The notes under the pieces are model-generated. The model made no database searches, was not told the origin of the DNA, and saw only the letters and a list, made by a program, of their open reading frames with translations. Of a stretch of 64,000 nucleotides of DNA, positions 10,001 through 20,051 are shown in pieces. The stretch is from the NCBI GenBank assembly GCA_020466095.1, contig CM035808.1:46330393-46394392 (forward strand), given 5' to 3'. The DNA is from Chlorops oryzae (lineage: Eukaryota; Arthropoda; Insecta; Diptera; Chloropidae). The position numbers and the translations under genes were made by a program. Within the stretch, counting starts at the first letter, position 1. Every line of letters starts with the position of its first letter.

Positions 10001-11890
10001 ATAGTATTTCGCGAAATTGGGGAAGGAAAACTCAGAGCAATTCAGAACTCATATCCTAAAGTCAGAGTTCCATTTTTTTTTTTTTATAAATCAGAGTGGT
10101 TACTTTCATTGTTCATACCTGTGATCCTGTTGCCGATTGGTGTGATACCTTTATTTCATTCTAAGACCCAATTGAGATTTTTCCTGAAAGAGAATATTTA
10201 AAATGATTTTTTTCATTGCATTTCACTGATGGTGCGTTTGATTAAAGAAAGTAAAGGTTAATATATCAGAAGAAAAAGGAATTATTTTAAATAATTTTGA
10301 AAAAAATTCATCACTACTGGTCGAAATTATGCTTGGCTTTCAATAGTGCAGGAATTTCGGCGCAGTCAATTTAATTTAACTGCGCTTTTTGATTGTAATT
10401 GGTCCTATATATTTTCATATGTTGAATTTTCGGAATAGTTGCTGGGCTATTGGAAACCAATTCAGTGTACTCTCTCCATGCGGACACTCCTCTTAAACGG
10501 GCACCCCTCTTAAACGGACACGTTTTGGGAATGCTCTAGTATATTTTCTTCTCAAACAGTTTCCTCTTAAGCGGACACCTCTTTTAAGCGCACATATTCT
10601 TTGGTCCCGCAGGTGTCCGCTTAAGGTAAAGTACACTGTAACTTACTTCCACCAAATCGGCCTTAGTAAACAATTAAATAAAAATTATTTTTTCTTTAAT
10701 TTCTTCTTGGATCGAACTCAGAGTCAATCAGAATTTTAATAAAATTCTAAAAATCAAAATTTTTTCTTCTCCTTTGGAATTAAATTCTAAAATCAAAATA
10801 AAAAATATTTTTTTATTTTATTTTTTATTCATATTTATTGCAAAAAAAAACAAAAAAAAAACAAAAATTTTAACCCCTTTTAAACCAAGTAATGCTATAA
10901 AGAGTCAAACCAAAAACGAAGATACCTAAAAAAACAAAGGAAAAAAGTGAAAACTAAACAATGTCGAAAGGAGCAATATATTTGCTGCATCCCACCGGAG
11001 GCTCAAACTTCCGGATATACGGTGCAGAACTGCAGTCGGCGGAACTATGGTCCCGTAATACACGTGAATGTAAAGTCCAGCCATTTAGATGGCGAGAAAC
11101 GTATGCAAGCAGCACAACAATCTCCTCGAGAAGTTTCTACTTAAGTATGAACGATAGTAGGACATCATTTAGAAGTGTGAATAGCCATAGCAGCGACTAC
11201 GATTACAGTCGCCCGATAGTTTATCCCAAGAATTTTCTGGAAGAACTTAAAAATCGAATTTCAAAAAACCCAATTCTTTCCAACTCTTCTAATTCACATC
11301 AGCTTGCGGCACGCGGACTGCACCAGGAGGTGCGTCAATGGTCATCCAAGGATAATGAAATTATTGCAGCTGCCAAGCGTATGGCAATTCTGATGGCACG
11401 TCTCAGTGAACTGGTGCTCTCGGATTCACGTGGCAGTAAACGTGAATTAATTGCGACAGCGAAGAAGATCGCCGAAGCGTCGGAGGATGTTACCCGTCTG
11501 GCAAAGGAACTCGCACGACAATGCACGGACCGTCGTATTCGGACGAATTTATTGCAGGTGTGCGAACGCATACCAACGATCGGAACGCAATTGAAGATCT
11601 TATCCACCGTCAAGGCAACAATGCTCGGTGCACAAGGCTCCGATGAAGATCGCGAGGCCACGGAAATGTTGGTCGGAAATGCTCAGAATCTTATGCAGAG
11701 TGTAAGTGGAAATCTTTTGGGGGTTTTAGTGAGACACCAAATTTAACGCTTTTTTCTTTTCCTTCTTTTCCTTTTCGAATAGGTCAAGGAAACAGTTCGC
11801 GCTGCCGAAGGAGCTAGCATTAAAATACGATCGGACCAAACAAGCAATCGTCTGCAATGGGTGCGTCGTCAGCCGTGGTATCAATACTAG
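7023..11890 (+). CDS. Vinc: Vinculin (first coding exon outside the window)
   Basis: Vinculin is the actin-binding adaptor that links integrin and cadherin adhesions, through talin and alpha-catenin, to F-actin. Exons read as 7023-9092, 9157-9277, 9341-9471, 11303-11701 and 11783-11890 (TAG), all with GT/AG ends and consistent phase. The first begins V-S-R-L-V-I-L, which is residue 20 of the family. I found no exon for the usual 19-residue N-terminus in 1-7022, so it lies upstream. Adding 19 to the 942 codons gives 961 residues, the length I recall for the Drosophila protein. The large exon covers head domains D1-D4 (about residues 20-709). The neck (710-793) has proline runs ([15 protein letters not shown]) and an acidic ETDDEDEG stretch. 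The tail (794-961) ends RRQPWYQY. The ATG at 6921 is intronic read-through and is not the start. Confidence 0.95.
9278..9340 (+). other. Vinc: 63-nt in-frame, stop-free intron in the vinculin neck
   Basis: The donor GTGAGT follows CAACAAG and the acceptor is CTACCCCAG. Removal gives the family reading Q-Q-A-E-R-A-P-P-R. The intron is exactly 21 codons with no stop, so retention would add 21 residues to the proline-rich linker without shifting frame. Confidence 0.8.
9472..10319. other. Vinculin intron 4, first part; nothing recognised
   Basis: This is intronic sequence between the neck exon and the tail exon. Open frames at 9771-9983 and 9980-10201 show no domain. No repeat boundary is clear in this part. 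Confidence 0.4.
10320..10460. repeat. Hairpin-forming repeat, member of a small dispersed family
   Basis: The left arm holds TTCAATAGTGCAGGAATTTC. The right arm holds GATTGTAATTGG followed by CATATGTTGAATTTTCGGAA and GGGCTATTGGAAACC. Related copies lie at 37765-37910, 44215-44300 and 45735-45895. It is intronic in vinculin. Confidence 0.5.
10463..10638 (+). mobile_element. pogo/Tigger-like MITE
   Basis: The left end CAGTGTACTCTCTCC and the right end AAAGTACACTG are inverted. The interior carries four TTAAGCGGACACC-type words. It has no coding capacity. TA follows the right end, but the left flank reads TT, so the TA duplication is not intact. It is the better-preserved relative of 4282-4440. 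Confidence 0.7.
10961..11302 (+). CDS. Vinc: Candidate alternative 5' exon joined in frame to the vinculin tail
   Basis: An ATG at 10961 in strong insect context (AAACAATGTCG), preceded by A-rich UTR-like sequence, opens 114 codons with no stop. These run straight into the tail exon at 11303 in the correct frame. The last third (for example [17 protein letters not shown]) reads like coding sequence. Two readings are possible. It may be an alternative first exon producing a tail-only vinculin. Or it may be an internally spliced insert between neck and tail, the position of the vertebrate metavinculin insert; a phase-0 AG exists at 11034-11035, but its polypyrimidine tract is poor. It could also be an accidental open frame. 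No homologue is known to me. Confidence 0.35.
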
Positions 11891-12791
11891 GCGATATCTT
11901 CTCCCTTTACTCGAACGGATAATTTTATCTTTGTCTTAACATTTTATTTTGCTCAATCGTCACTTTCCTCTCTGTGCCTTGCGATCTTAAACAACTAATA
12001 TTGCGTTTGATTTTTTTAAGCAAAAACAAACAAACAAAATCCGTTATTTTATTCAAATAATTTTGCATTCGGCTGGAAGGTACTCTAAGCAGCTGTGGAC
12101 ATTTTTAAAATTCAAAAATTTGTTTTGCCAAGAGCTTGGAAATTGTATTGTCTTAAGCTTTGCGGCCTCCATTTATTCTCAACTATTATAATAATCGATT
12201 CAATTTAAGGATTTGCCAATCTATGAAGTGCAATTATTTATTACGGGAAATACGCCTCAAGCAGAACTAACATAGCATTTACTTATCTTTTATATGAAAT
12301 TTTTATATCAGTTCAACAAATTCCCATACTCATTTTTTGAAATAAAAAATAAAAAAGTGTCTTGTCATACAAAGGAGCTTGCTATCAAGCCCTTAAGCAA
12401 TCAAAGTGCCTAAAGAAACGTTAAAATAGTTATACATAAGTGTAAGAAATTTGTAAAAAAAAAATATTTAATACAAAAATTGTTAACAAGTTTCGCAATC
12501 GCTCTTTTTCGAATGGACCACGCAAGGTAATTATTCTTTCTATTGTATTAAAACTTACTTTTTATACCCAACCGAAGACGTTCAAAATGTTAGTGGCTAT
12601 CATTAAGATCGATTCCCAAGAAACCTTTTCGATTGCGCAAGACTCTTCCACGACTCACCGCAGTGGACCTTTTTGTTGCGCTGCAACTGTTGGTTTTTTA
12701 TCGCGGAAGAGTCGCCATTGTTGAGAACTTGTCTACCCTAAAGCGATACCCCTCAGAAAGATAGATAAGCGAGTCGCTAAGAAGAGTTATT
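11891..12791. other. Vinculin 3' UTR and downstream DNA
   Basis: AT-rich sequence follows the TAG. An AATAAA-type signal (TTGAAATAAAAAATAAAAAAG) lies at about 12340-12360 and may end the transcript. No other gene is seen. Confidence 0.45.
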
Positions 12792-12907
12792 CAGGCATGC
12801 TCTAGAAATCGAATCCCCATAAAAAATTCCAAATAGCTTAAAATTTCGATTGAAATCTTATTGATTTCGAATTCTTTTATTCGGAGTGGATTTCTAGAGC
12901 ATGCCTG
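12792..12907. mobile_element. Small palindromic MITE
   Basis: CAGGCATGCTCTAGAAATC is repeated in inverted orientation 80 bp later as GATTTCTAGAGCATGCCTG. The 19-bp arms match exactly. Partial extra symmetry continues outside (GAGTCGCTAA and TTAGCGACTC). Confidence 0.65.
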
Positions 12908-12976
12908 ATTAGCGACTCTTCCAGAAGATCAATAGAAATTTTTTAGTTTTTAGCAAAAACTTTTTACGTATTTATA

Positions 12977-14285
12977 TAGCCCGATTCTAAATGTCCCCGG
13001 GAATTTGTTCCTAGCGGATTCGGAAAATGGCCAACCCCTTAACAATGCAACAGTTTTATTTTTTGGGAAAAACAACGTTAAAATAATAGCAAATATTATC
13101 TTAAAAAATAAAGTCATTGTAAGTTTGACTTATATTGACTATTGTATTTAAATCAGTGAAGTTAACCAAACTAGTCTTTAATGGTCATTCGCTGGCCCCT
13201 TGAGTACAGCTGGAAAACATTCGATGTTCACAACCATCAATTACCAAATTTACACGACACGTTTTAAAAGTACTACTATGTATAGTAGGCGTCATTGTTA
13301 GTTTCGATAAACAAGTTAGTTTTGAATGCGTCATTTTATATTCCAAGTGAACGAATTTATTGAAATTTTATCAGCATTGCGTTGCAGACAACCATTAGTC
13401 GATAGTTTCGAATATCAATAAATAGTGGAAAAAGTTAAAACTATTGATACTATCGATAGTGCCATCTTTAGTTTGCCAGCAATAGTGTCGATAGTGTCTC
13501 TTAACATTCAGTCGTGCCAGCAAGTAGCAAAAAAAAAAGTGGAAAAATTCCAAATGGAAATAAAACATTAAAATGGATATATTAAATGTAATAGGCTAAA
13601 TAATGGGATTTAAGAAAATTTCACGTTTGACATTTTAAATCAAGACGATCTAATTTGGTTCTTAAATCTCGTGATTTAGACATATTTAAACAATAGCCTA
13701 TAAACTATAAAAGAAAATATAGACCTCCCCCCCTTCATTAAATGCTGGGTACGCCCTTGGCCATTACTAAGCAAATATCATCACATCTATCCCAAAATTT
13801 ACCGCACAGTCATCAGGCCAGTCGCTCTCTATAGTACCGAGTATAGTACCTTTAACGAAAGTAGCAGAAAGAAGTTTAAGTGTTATGGAAACAAAGATGT
13901 CTTGATCATGTTCCCAACGTGGACATCCGTAGCCGTTATGGAGTTGCGCCAATTATTGGGAAAATGCGGGAAGCAAGGCAACGCTGGAGTGGACACGTCC
14001 AGAGATCAAATAAGGAGAGTTTGGCAAAGAAAGTCTACGCACTGGAAATTCAAGGATGCAGACGAGGGCGTCCGAAACAGCGTTGGATGGACACATGAAA
14101 ATAAGACCTCGATGCTGTAGGACTAACCTCGAATGATGCAATCGGTAGAACAAAATGGAAAGAACTGGTCGCGTTTTGCGGACCCCGTGATAGGCCGGCA
14201 CATTTGAATACGCAAGAAGAAGATCACTTTTAGAACACTTCCTTCCAAAAAAAACTCCCCGGGAATATCCAATTAGAACCGAGCT
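12977..14285. repeat. Candidate TIR repeat pair (CCCGATTCTAAAT ends) enclosing a LINE fragment
   Basis: GCCCGATTCTAAATGTCCCC at 12980 has an inverted counterpart at about 14257-14285 (CCCCGGGAATATCC then GAACCGAGCTGATT). The same end sequence appears at 16683, 46166 and 46510, so it is a repeat family. Whether the two ends here belong to one element is inferred. Confidence 0.4.
13870..14225 (+). pseudogene. 3' fragment of a non-LTR retrotransposon (endonuclease/RT C-terminal end)
   Basis: The translation contains DIRSRYGVAPIIGKMREARQ, RWSGHVQR and GCRRGRPKQRWMDT, the arrangement found at the extreme C-terminus of insect LINE reverse transcriptases. Stops and a frame break follow (TGA at 14096), then LDAVGLTSNDAIGRTKWKEL in another frame. 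It is a dead remnant. Confidence 0.7.
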
Positions 14286-14774
14286 GATTATTTAAAATAT
14301 TATTTTTTATAATTTTTTATTTCTCGCTGTGGGAGGGATCTGTTTTCTAGTCATGTGCTCACCCATCAAAACCATCGAAATCTCTCGATTTTTTTCCATC
14401 TATATAAGTTTAAAACCAAATTAAATTTTATTTCGTTTTTCAATAGATAAAATGCTCTTCCTCAAGATCTATGCCCGATTTTGTACATTAAATTAAAAAA
14501 ACAAAAACAATTCCCTCTTCTAAAAGAGGTTTTGTGCACTGGTCTTCTGGAAAATTTAGGGCCGAGGTACAATAGTCCGAGAGTATTGCGTGCGTGAGAG
14601 AGAGAGAGAGTGAGGGAGAGATATACAGAGAGATAGAGGGAGATTAAATATGCTTTGTTGATAGGATTGAAAGCAACATCGTCTATCCGCTTCCCAGAAG
14701 AGACGTGTAAACGTCGTCTTGAAGAATGTTCTTAAAAATGTCGTGTAAGTGTTTGCTGGGTTTTGATACAAAGC
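14286..14774. other. Intergenic, with a short GA microsatellite
   Basis: A GAGAGA-rich tract lies at about 14595-14645. The minus-strand frame at 14556-14834 is a low-complexity shadow. Nothing else was recognised. Confidence 0.45.
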
Positions 14775-14941
14775 CACTAGCGTTGGGAGGGGGGTAGAAA
14801 GGGGAAGCCGCCCCGGGGACAAATCATATTTCAATTTTTTAGAAGGTATCTATATTTATTGAGACCGGTTGGAGGGGGGCGACATTTCCTGCATTGTGCC
14901 CCCACCGTCCCCGGGCGCCGAAATGTCACGCTACGCCACTG
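14775..14941. mobile_element. hAT-type MITE with 8-bp target duplication
   Basis: It is flanked on both sides by TACAAAGC (14767-14774 and 14942-14949). The left end reads CACTAGCGTTGGG and the right end is the inverted CAGTGGCGTAGCG, related but diverged. It is GC-rich against its surroundings and non-coding. Confidence 0.75.
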
Positions 14942-15039
14942 TACAAAGCCAATACAATTTGATAAACTTCACTTGAAGGGGAATAAAACGTTCAAAGTGG
15001 ACGTATGCCGGCTGTAGTTATAAATGCTCTTTTGTAATT

Positions 15040-15170
15040 TTTGTAGGCTTTGGCCGTTATCAAACAGAAAACAAAGAAAAAGAAAAAACCAAAACTAATC
15101 ATTTTATCTTTATCTTTTTTCTTTTTGCTTTCCAGTTTGATAGCGGCCAGAGGCTACAAAAATGTAAAAA
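15040..15170. repeat. Inverted repeat (hairpin)
   Basis: TTTTTGTAGGCTTTGGCCG (15040s) pairs with an inverted copy at about 15134-15165 (GCGGCCAGAGGCTACAAAAA), separated by an A-rich then T-rich loop. It is probably a small decayed TIR element. The frame at 15050-15241 is a lysine-rich shadow. Confidence 0.5.
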
Positions 15171-15376
15171 AAAAAAAAAAGAGAAAACTTATTAAGAAAG
15201 GCCGAACTACAACAGCTATAAATGCTTTATACATCATTTGAATTTCATTAACATTTCGATCAACATGAAAAATTCGAAAAACCTTATTTGGATCGGAAAA
15301 AAATTGTTTTTTTGAAATTCAAATAAAGTTTATTATTATACAATTTTTTTATATATGTTATATTTATGGCAAAATA

Positions 15377-16657
15377 ATGGTCCCATCAAATTCGAGTGGA
15401 AATATTAAGAAACCAGTTAGAAGTAAAAGATTGAGTAACGAAAAAATCGCTGAAGCCGATGATGCATTTACTTTTGTCAACGCACATCCCGTGCATAATA
15501 TATCCTTGGAGTTCCTTTACAAACCGTATTCGATAACACTTCTAGGCATCTCGATACCTGCTGTGTTCTATTTAGCAATATTACGCGAGAACGATGCGCG
15601 AACATTGGATGATAATATTTGGGCTGGATTGTTGTGCATGGTGTATTTTTTTCTGGTTTTATCGATACTAACATTTCCGAATGGTCCATTCACTCGTCCT
15701 CATCCGGCCGTGTGGAGAATATTTTTTGGCTGTTCGGTACTTTATCTATTGTTATTGCAATTCCTTTTGTTTCAAGAACACGAAACAATTCGATCAATAT
15801 TCTATTGGCTCGATCCAGAACTTCGGAATTTCCATATTGATATGGAGAAGCAGTATGGCGAGAATTGCTCGAACGTCACATTCGAACGGATTGCTGATCA
15901 TTTGGACGTTTTCGCTGTCGGGCACTTTTTGGGCTGGACTTTCAAGGCGTTCATGTTACGTGACGCATGCTTTCTATGGTCACTCTCGGTGACATGGGAG
16001 ATCACTGAGCTGTGCTTTGCACATTTATTGCCAAATTTTATCGAATGCTGGTGGGATGCGATCCTTTTGGATGTGGTACTGTGCAACGGTGCTGGCATTT
16101 GGTTCGGGCTGCGTATTTGTAAAATGCTCGAAATGCGAGAATATAAATGGACTAGCATAAAGGATATATCGACGACAAGTGGAAAAATTAAACGTGTCAT
16201 GCTTCAATTTACGCCGGAAAGTTGGACGGCTATAAGATGGTTGGATCCAAAGTCGACATCGATGCGTTTTGCGGCAGTCGGTCAAATGGTAATATTCTTT
16301 CAGATATCCGAATTGAATACGTTCTTTCTGAAGCACGTATTCGAAATGCCACCTGGACACTATCTGGTTATTGCACGACTCTGTTTAATTGCGCTAATCG
16401 CAATGCCGACATTACGTCAATATTACTGCTATGTGACCGATCCAAGGTGCAAGCGAATTGGGACACAATGCTGGGTATTCATTGTGATCACTGTAAGCGA
16501 GTCACTGTTGTGCCTTAAGAATGGAAAGGATTTGTTTGAACGAACTGATGGTACTAACATTGTTTTTTGGCTGATCCTTCAAGCGTTCTCTTCTGTTCTA
16601 TTTGTCTGTGCGTGTATTAAATGGCATCGTGAAAAAAATTGTAAAAAAATAAATTGA
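15377..16657 (+). CDS. Pss: Phosphatidylserine synthase (base-exchange type), intronless
   Basis: This is an ER/MAM membrane enzyme that makes phosphatidylserine by exchanging the head group of PC or PE for serine. The single open frame of 426 codons aligns along its length with animal PSS1. It has several hydrophobic segments (about 54-68, 83-100, 116-132, 300-320, 330-350, 395-415). The conserved core runs from about 180 to 290, with VGHFLGWTFKA (His183), ITELCFAHLLPNF, ECWWD, LCNGAG, EMREYKW and TTSGKIKR. KRIGTQCWVF lies near 370. The ATG at 15377 gives the expected N-terminus with the acidic ADDAFTFVN segment. The C-terminus stops soon after the last membrane span (HREKNCKKIN), so the charged tail of vertebrate PSS1 is missing. 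It faces Pgam5 tail to tail. The lack of introns may mean a retrocopy, but no poly-A tract marks the 3' side. Confidence 0.92.
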   Translation: MVPSNSSGNIKKPVRSKRLSNEKIAEADDAFTFVNAHPVHNISLEFLYKPYSITLLGISIPAVFYLAILRENDARTLDDNIWAGLLCMVYFFLVLSILTFPNGPFTRPHPAVWRIFFGCSVLYLLLLQFLLFQEHETIRSIFYWLDPELRNFHIDMEKQYGENCSNVTFERIADHLDVFAVGHFLGWTFKAFMLRDACFLWSLSVTWEITELCFAHLLPNFIECWWDAILLDVVLCNGAGIWFGLRICKMLEMREYKWTSIKDISTTSGKIKRVMLQFTPESWTAIRWLDPKSTSMRFAAVGQMVIFFQISELNTFFLKHVFEMPPGHYLVIARLCLIALIAMPTLRQYYCYVTDPRCKRIGTQCWVFIVITVSESLLCLKNGKDLFERTDGTNIVFWLILQAFSSVLFVCACIKWHREKNCKKIN

Positions 16658-16682
16658 AAGTATGAACTTAATTATTGAGGCC

Positions 16683-16918
16683 TTCAGCCCAATTCTAAAT
16701 GAATGTTCCCCCGGAACTTATTCCCTGAAAATTTTTCTCCGCGGAAAAATGGGAGTAATCTTAGCGTCAACAAAACGAAAAATTTAATGACCTTTGCTTA
16801 AAAATATTCGAAATTGTTGCTCGTTTCATATTACCTTCCCAGTTCGCTTGGAGTGGGAGAATTTTTGTCAAATCCGAAGGGAAAAATTCCCCGGGAATAT
16901 TTGGAATCCGGCTGATTA
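16683..16918. repeat. TIR repeat of the CCCGATTCTAAAT family
   Basis: The left end is CAGCCCAATTCTAAATGAATG and the right end is the inverted GGAATATTTGGAATCCGGCTG. Both arms contain CCCCGGGAA/TTCCC words and TTTTCTCCGCGG. About 236 bp, non-coding. Relatives lie at 46166-46345 and 46510-46755. Confidence 0.6.
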
Positions 16919-17306
16919 ACTTTTACTTAATTATACTAATGAACTTCACGAGATTTCTTTCCAAAAATCATGAGTGATAGATGCATACTTGATGAGATTT
17001 TATTCTTTAGGAAAACAAAGTCCATCGCTCTTAAAAGAGTTAACATCCAATAATTTGATTAGAGTAAGAAATCCTATTAGAACAATTACGCAATTCCTTG
17101 GATTGGCAATCATTACTTAATCGAGAAAAATTAAGTCATACAAAATGGGTTATTTAACAACTACGGTTTTAAATTCATCAACGTTTTTCTTCCTTATATA
17201 TGTATGTATAAACTCGTCCGACGTCAACAATTTCAAAGATTGCATAGAATCGTTCTTAATACACTGAGTACGGTTGAGGGAAATTTTAGTACATCTATCA
17301 TCGGCA

Positions 17307-18305
17307 TCAAACAACATTCTTGACGTCCGGTTTAGGAATTCTGTTTGATATTTTATCGGGTGGCATAAATCCGCTTTCGCCCATACATTTGATCTGAACA
17401 TTGCCGTTCGGCTGAATCTGAAACCACGTTATCGAGGCATGGTTCAAAGAAATGCGTAACCATGCCTCCGGCGGTAGCTGCAAGGCGCGACAAACAAAGT
17501 ATCGAATAACATTTGCGTGTGCTATAAACAGAAGATATTGATCGGTCTTGTCCTCGGGATGGGCTCGATGGAAGTATCGTCGAAATGCTGCTTCTATGCG
17601 AGCTCCATCGCGGAAAAACTGCTGTAGGAATAATAACGAAATTGAACACTTAACATTTCGTTCATTTGAATAACTCGCTCACCGATTGTTCGGGTCTCCA
17701 ATGGCCAACTGGCGGCTGTGGTGGTATTGGTGCACCCTCCCGCAACATCACGCAATGATGCACCTTTTCACTATCGCAGTCGATTTCTTTTAAAATGATA
17801 TCGGCAGTTTCTTTCGCTCGAGTCATTGTCGACACATAAACCTTGTCCCATTTAATTCCCAATTCATTGAGACGCTTTCCTGTATATTTAGCCTGTAAGC
17901 GGCCAAGATCTGTTAGCTTGTGTGTCTCGTCGGTTTCCCCAAAGTCGAAATACTGTCCATGTCGTATAAATATTAAATGCTTAACAACTTTCGCTTTTTT
18001 CGCCTCAATTTCGGAGTTAAAGCGATTTTCTTCGTCCGGACTGTTGTTACGTACTGGGCGAACTATACTCTTGGGATCTCTGCAATCCCAATTACAGTCC
18101 CATAGTCCACATGCACTAACTGGAGTTTCCGAATTCCATGATGCAATTGCAGTGTTTTTTTCCTCGCGCAGCCTCTGTTATATATATTAAAGCATTCAGT
18201 TGTCATGGATTTACTGCATTTATAAATATTTACTTGATATATGTATGCATAAATGCCGGCACCGGTTCCAATTCCAACAGTGAGCAGTCTTTTCCAAAGT
18301 ACCAT
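17307..18305 (-). CDS. Pgam5: PGAM5, mitochondrial Ser/Thr/His phosphatase
   Basis: PGAM5 is a phosphoglycerate-mutase-fold protein phosphatase of the inner mitochondrial membrane that acts in mitophagy and stress signalling (in flies, upstream of ASK1). Exons are 18305-18234, 18174-17683 and 17621-17307 (TGA), all with GT/AG ends and phase 0, giving 292 residues. Residues 1-24 form the membrane segment ([17 protein letters not shown]). The WDCNWD multimerisation motif is at 49-54. The catalytic IRHGQY places the phosphohistidine at His96. [16 protein letters not shown] is conserved near 170-185, and the second active-site His is in [10 protein letters not shown] (about 223). The end PDVKNVV matches the fly family. 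It is complete and shows no defect. Confidence 0.95.
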
Positions 18306-19200
18306 TTTAAATTATTATATGAAGCAACGCTCTCTACAAAAGGTCAATTTTTGTCTTGGTATACTCTAAAGGCTTGTTTACACTGTATGATTTTCCAGCT
18401 GATTTGGTAAGATTACATCCCGTTTACACTGCGTTTCATCAGTTTAACTGAAAGATTTCTTTTCTGAGCGTCCAACTTTACATTGGAGCAACTCTAGTTA
18501 ATCGAGATTTAAATATGGATATAAATTGGACATTTACCAATGACATGAGAAACCATTGAACTGAATTATGTGCGAAGTATGAAGTAGGCTAGTTTTTCTG
18601 CAAATTTCAGGTACTTTTGTGACGTCAAATATCTATGATTGCTCACAGTTTTTGGGAAGCAGGCTGCTGAATTAGGCAAAATATTTAATACATACATATG
18701 TATTTCACTCAATCATTTTTCCAAGAGCTGGAAAGGAGTCGAACTTAACATAACCTCACTTCGATAAGTTAAATGAATTTGGTACCGGTATAGTGGGTCA
18801 GCACCGTAAACCACATCTTGTGGAAACCATTAAACATTCAACATTTTGCCTGTGCGTTTTTCTTATTTCCAGAAACGAAGTACCTTTAAGTTATATAATG
18901 TCCATCAAGGAAGGCTTAATCTATATATAATTTCGTTCATTTCAATTAAATCGCTCCGAACTAATTAAATTTCCAGCGCTTTCGTCGAATTCTGATTCAT
19001 CATCGTCACAATTGAAATTTAATAATTCATTTGCATGTTCAACCTCAGAGAAACTCCTTTGCATATTCAAATATACATATATGAATTTCGTAAGGTAACT
19101 TGACATAATCACACATGAATCCAGCAGTTTGATCTGTTAACTACATTTTGTATAGGGTTAATTAAATCCTATTTTAAGGATCTAGGGGATACATTTTTAT
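18306..19200. other. Intergenic DNA, no gene seen
   Basis: This lies upstream of Pgam5. I see no conserved frame; frames crossing 18063-18410 are antisense shadows of Pgam5 exon 1. The last eight bases (19193-19200) are the ATTTTTAT target copy of the next element. Confidence 0.45.
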
Positions 19201-19365
19201 TAGTGTCCGACCGAAGGTTCGGCTTCGGTAATCGGCATAATCGGCCAATTCTTAATCTTCGGCTTCGGCTGGAAAAAGCCGAATATTTTAGCCGAATATT
19301 TTTGCATTTTAATGGAAGTAAAAAAGTCACGATAGATTTTCAATTGCTTCATTGAGACCTTTTAC

Positions 19366-19519
19366 CAGTGCCGTAGCAACCATAGGGGCAAGAGGGGGAT
19401 TTCCCCCCCACGCATTTTTGTTTTTGTCCGTGAATAAAATTGAAAAAATAATTTTTCCCCCCACGCAAATTGGAAAAATAATTTTCCCCCTCACGCAAAA
19501 CAGAATTGCTACGGCACTG
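19366..19519. mobile_element. hAT-type MITE nested in the 19.2 kb element
   Basis: The ends are CAGTGCCGTAGCAA and TTGCTACGGCACTG. The target duplication CCTTTTAC lies at 19358-19365 and 19520-19527. It is 154 bp with an interior of CCCCCCACGCA repeats. The intact duplication shows it inserted after its host element. Confidence 0.88.
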
Positions 19520-19577
19520 CCTTTTACACTAGTGAATTATTGCCGTAAATTCTCACTTTGTGGGCGACTAATGTGGT

Positions 19578-20051
19578 TTCCAGACTATTGCGTTAAACTG
19601 AATTTAGTACCTTAAGTAGACTTTAGTAGTGAGTTTAAACTGAGTTTAGGGTATTTAAATTCAGAAATAAACTCATGAGTTTAGGCATTCGTTGCTGCAA
19701 CCCTTACATTTCACTACCTTTTTTGACAACGATGAAATTACCTGTTTGCTTCTTTTTTCAAATCTTTAGAGGTGAAATGAATTTTCGTTTGTTTTATTAA
19801 TAAAAATAAAAATAAAAATCTTTCTCCCCAATTAATCTTGTTTGCGCCCGGATTCGAACCTCAGCCTTTCGGGTTCCAAGGCGGAGGCCTATCCACTATA
19901 CCACGATATCCTTTCGATCAATCAAAGCAAACATCTAATTTAAGTTCGAACAGGCGTGTGAGCTCGTAAACTCAGAATTTACAGTCTGAAATGGTATTTT
20001 CTAAATTCAACTTAAGGAGCTAAATTCAGATTTTAAGTTGACAGTCTGGAA
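19578..20051. mobile_element. TIR element carrying a tRNA-like module, nested
   Basis: TTCCAGACT at the left and AGTCTGGAA at the right begin imperfect inverted arms of about 100 bp. These are made of CTGAATTTAG, CCTTAAGT and GAGTTTA words. The interior has an A-rich (AAAATA)n tract followed by a minus-strand tRNA-like module. I could not identify a target duplication. It is inside the hAT-type element 19201-20250. Confidence 0.65.
19843..19912 (-). other. tRNA-like module inside TIR element
   Basis: The minus strand has A box TGGTATAGTGG (19893-19903) and a perfect B box GGTTCGAATCC (19850-19860). Between them is an anticodon-like stem (GCCTT/AAGGC) with an oversized loop. It is the best Pol III promoter match in the window. 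The acceptor stem does not pair well, so it is probably tRNA-derived. Confidence 0.6.

Noticed and set aside
14556..14834. 92-codon minus-strand frame
   Set aside because: It reads a GA microsatellite and runs into a hAT-type MITE.
19843..19912. A functional tRNA gene
   Set aside because: A and B boxes are good, but the acceptor stem does not pair and the anticodon loop is oversized; kept only as tRNA-like.
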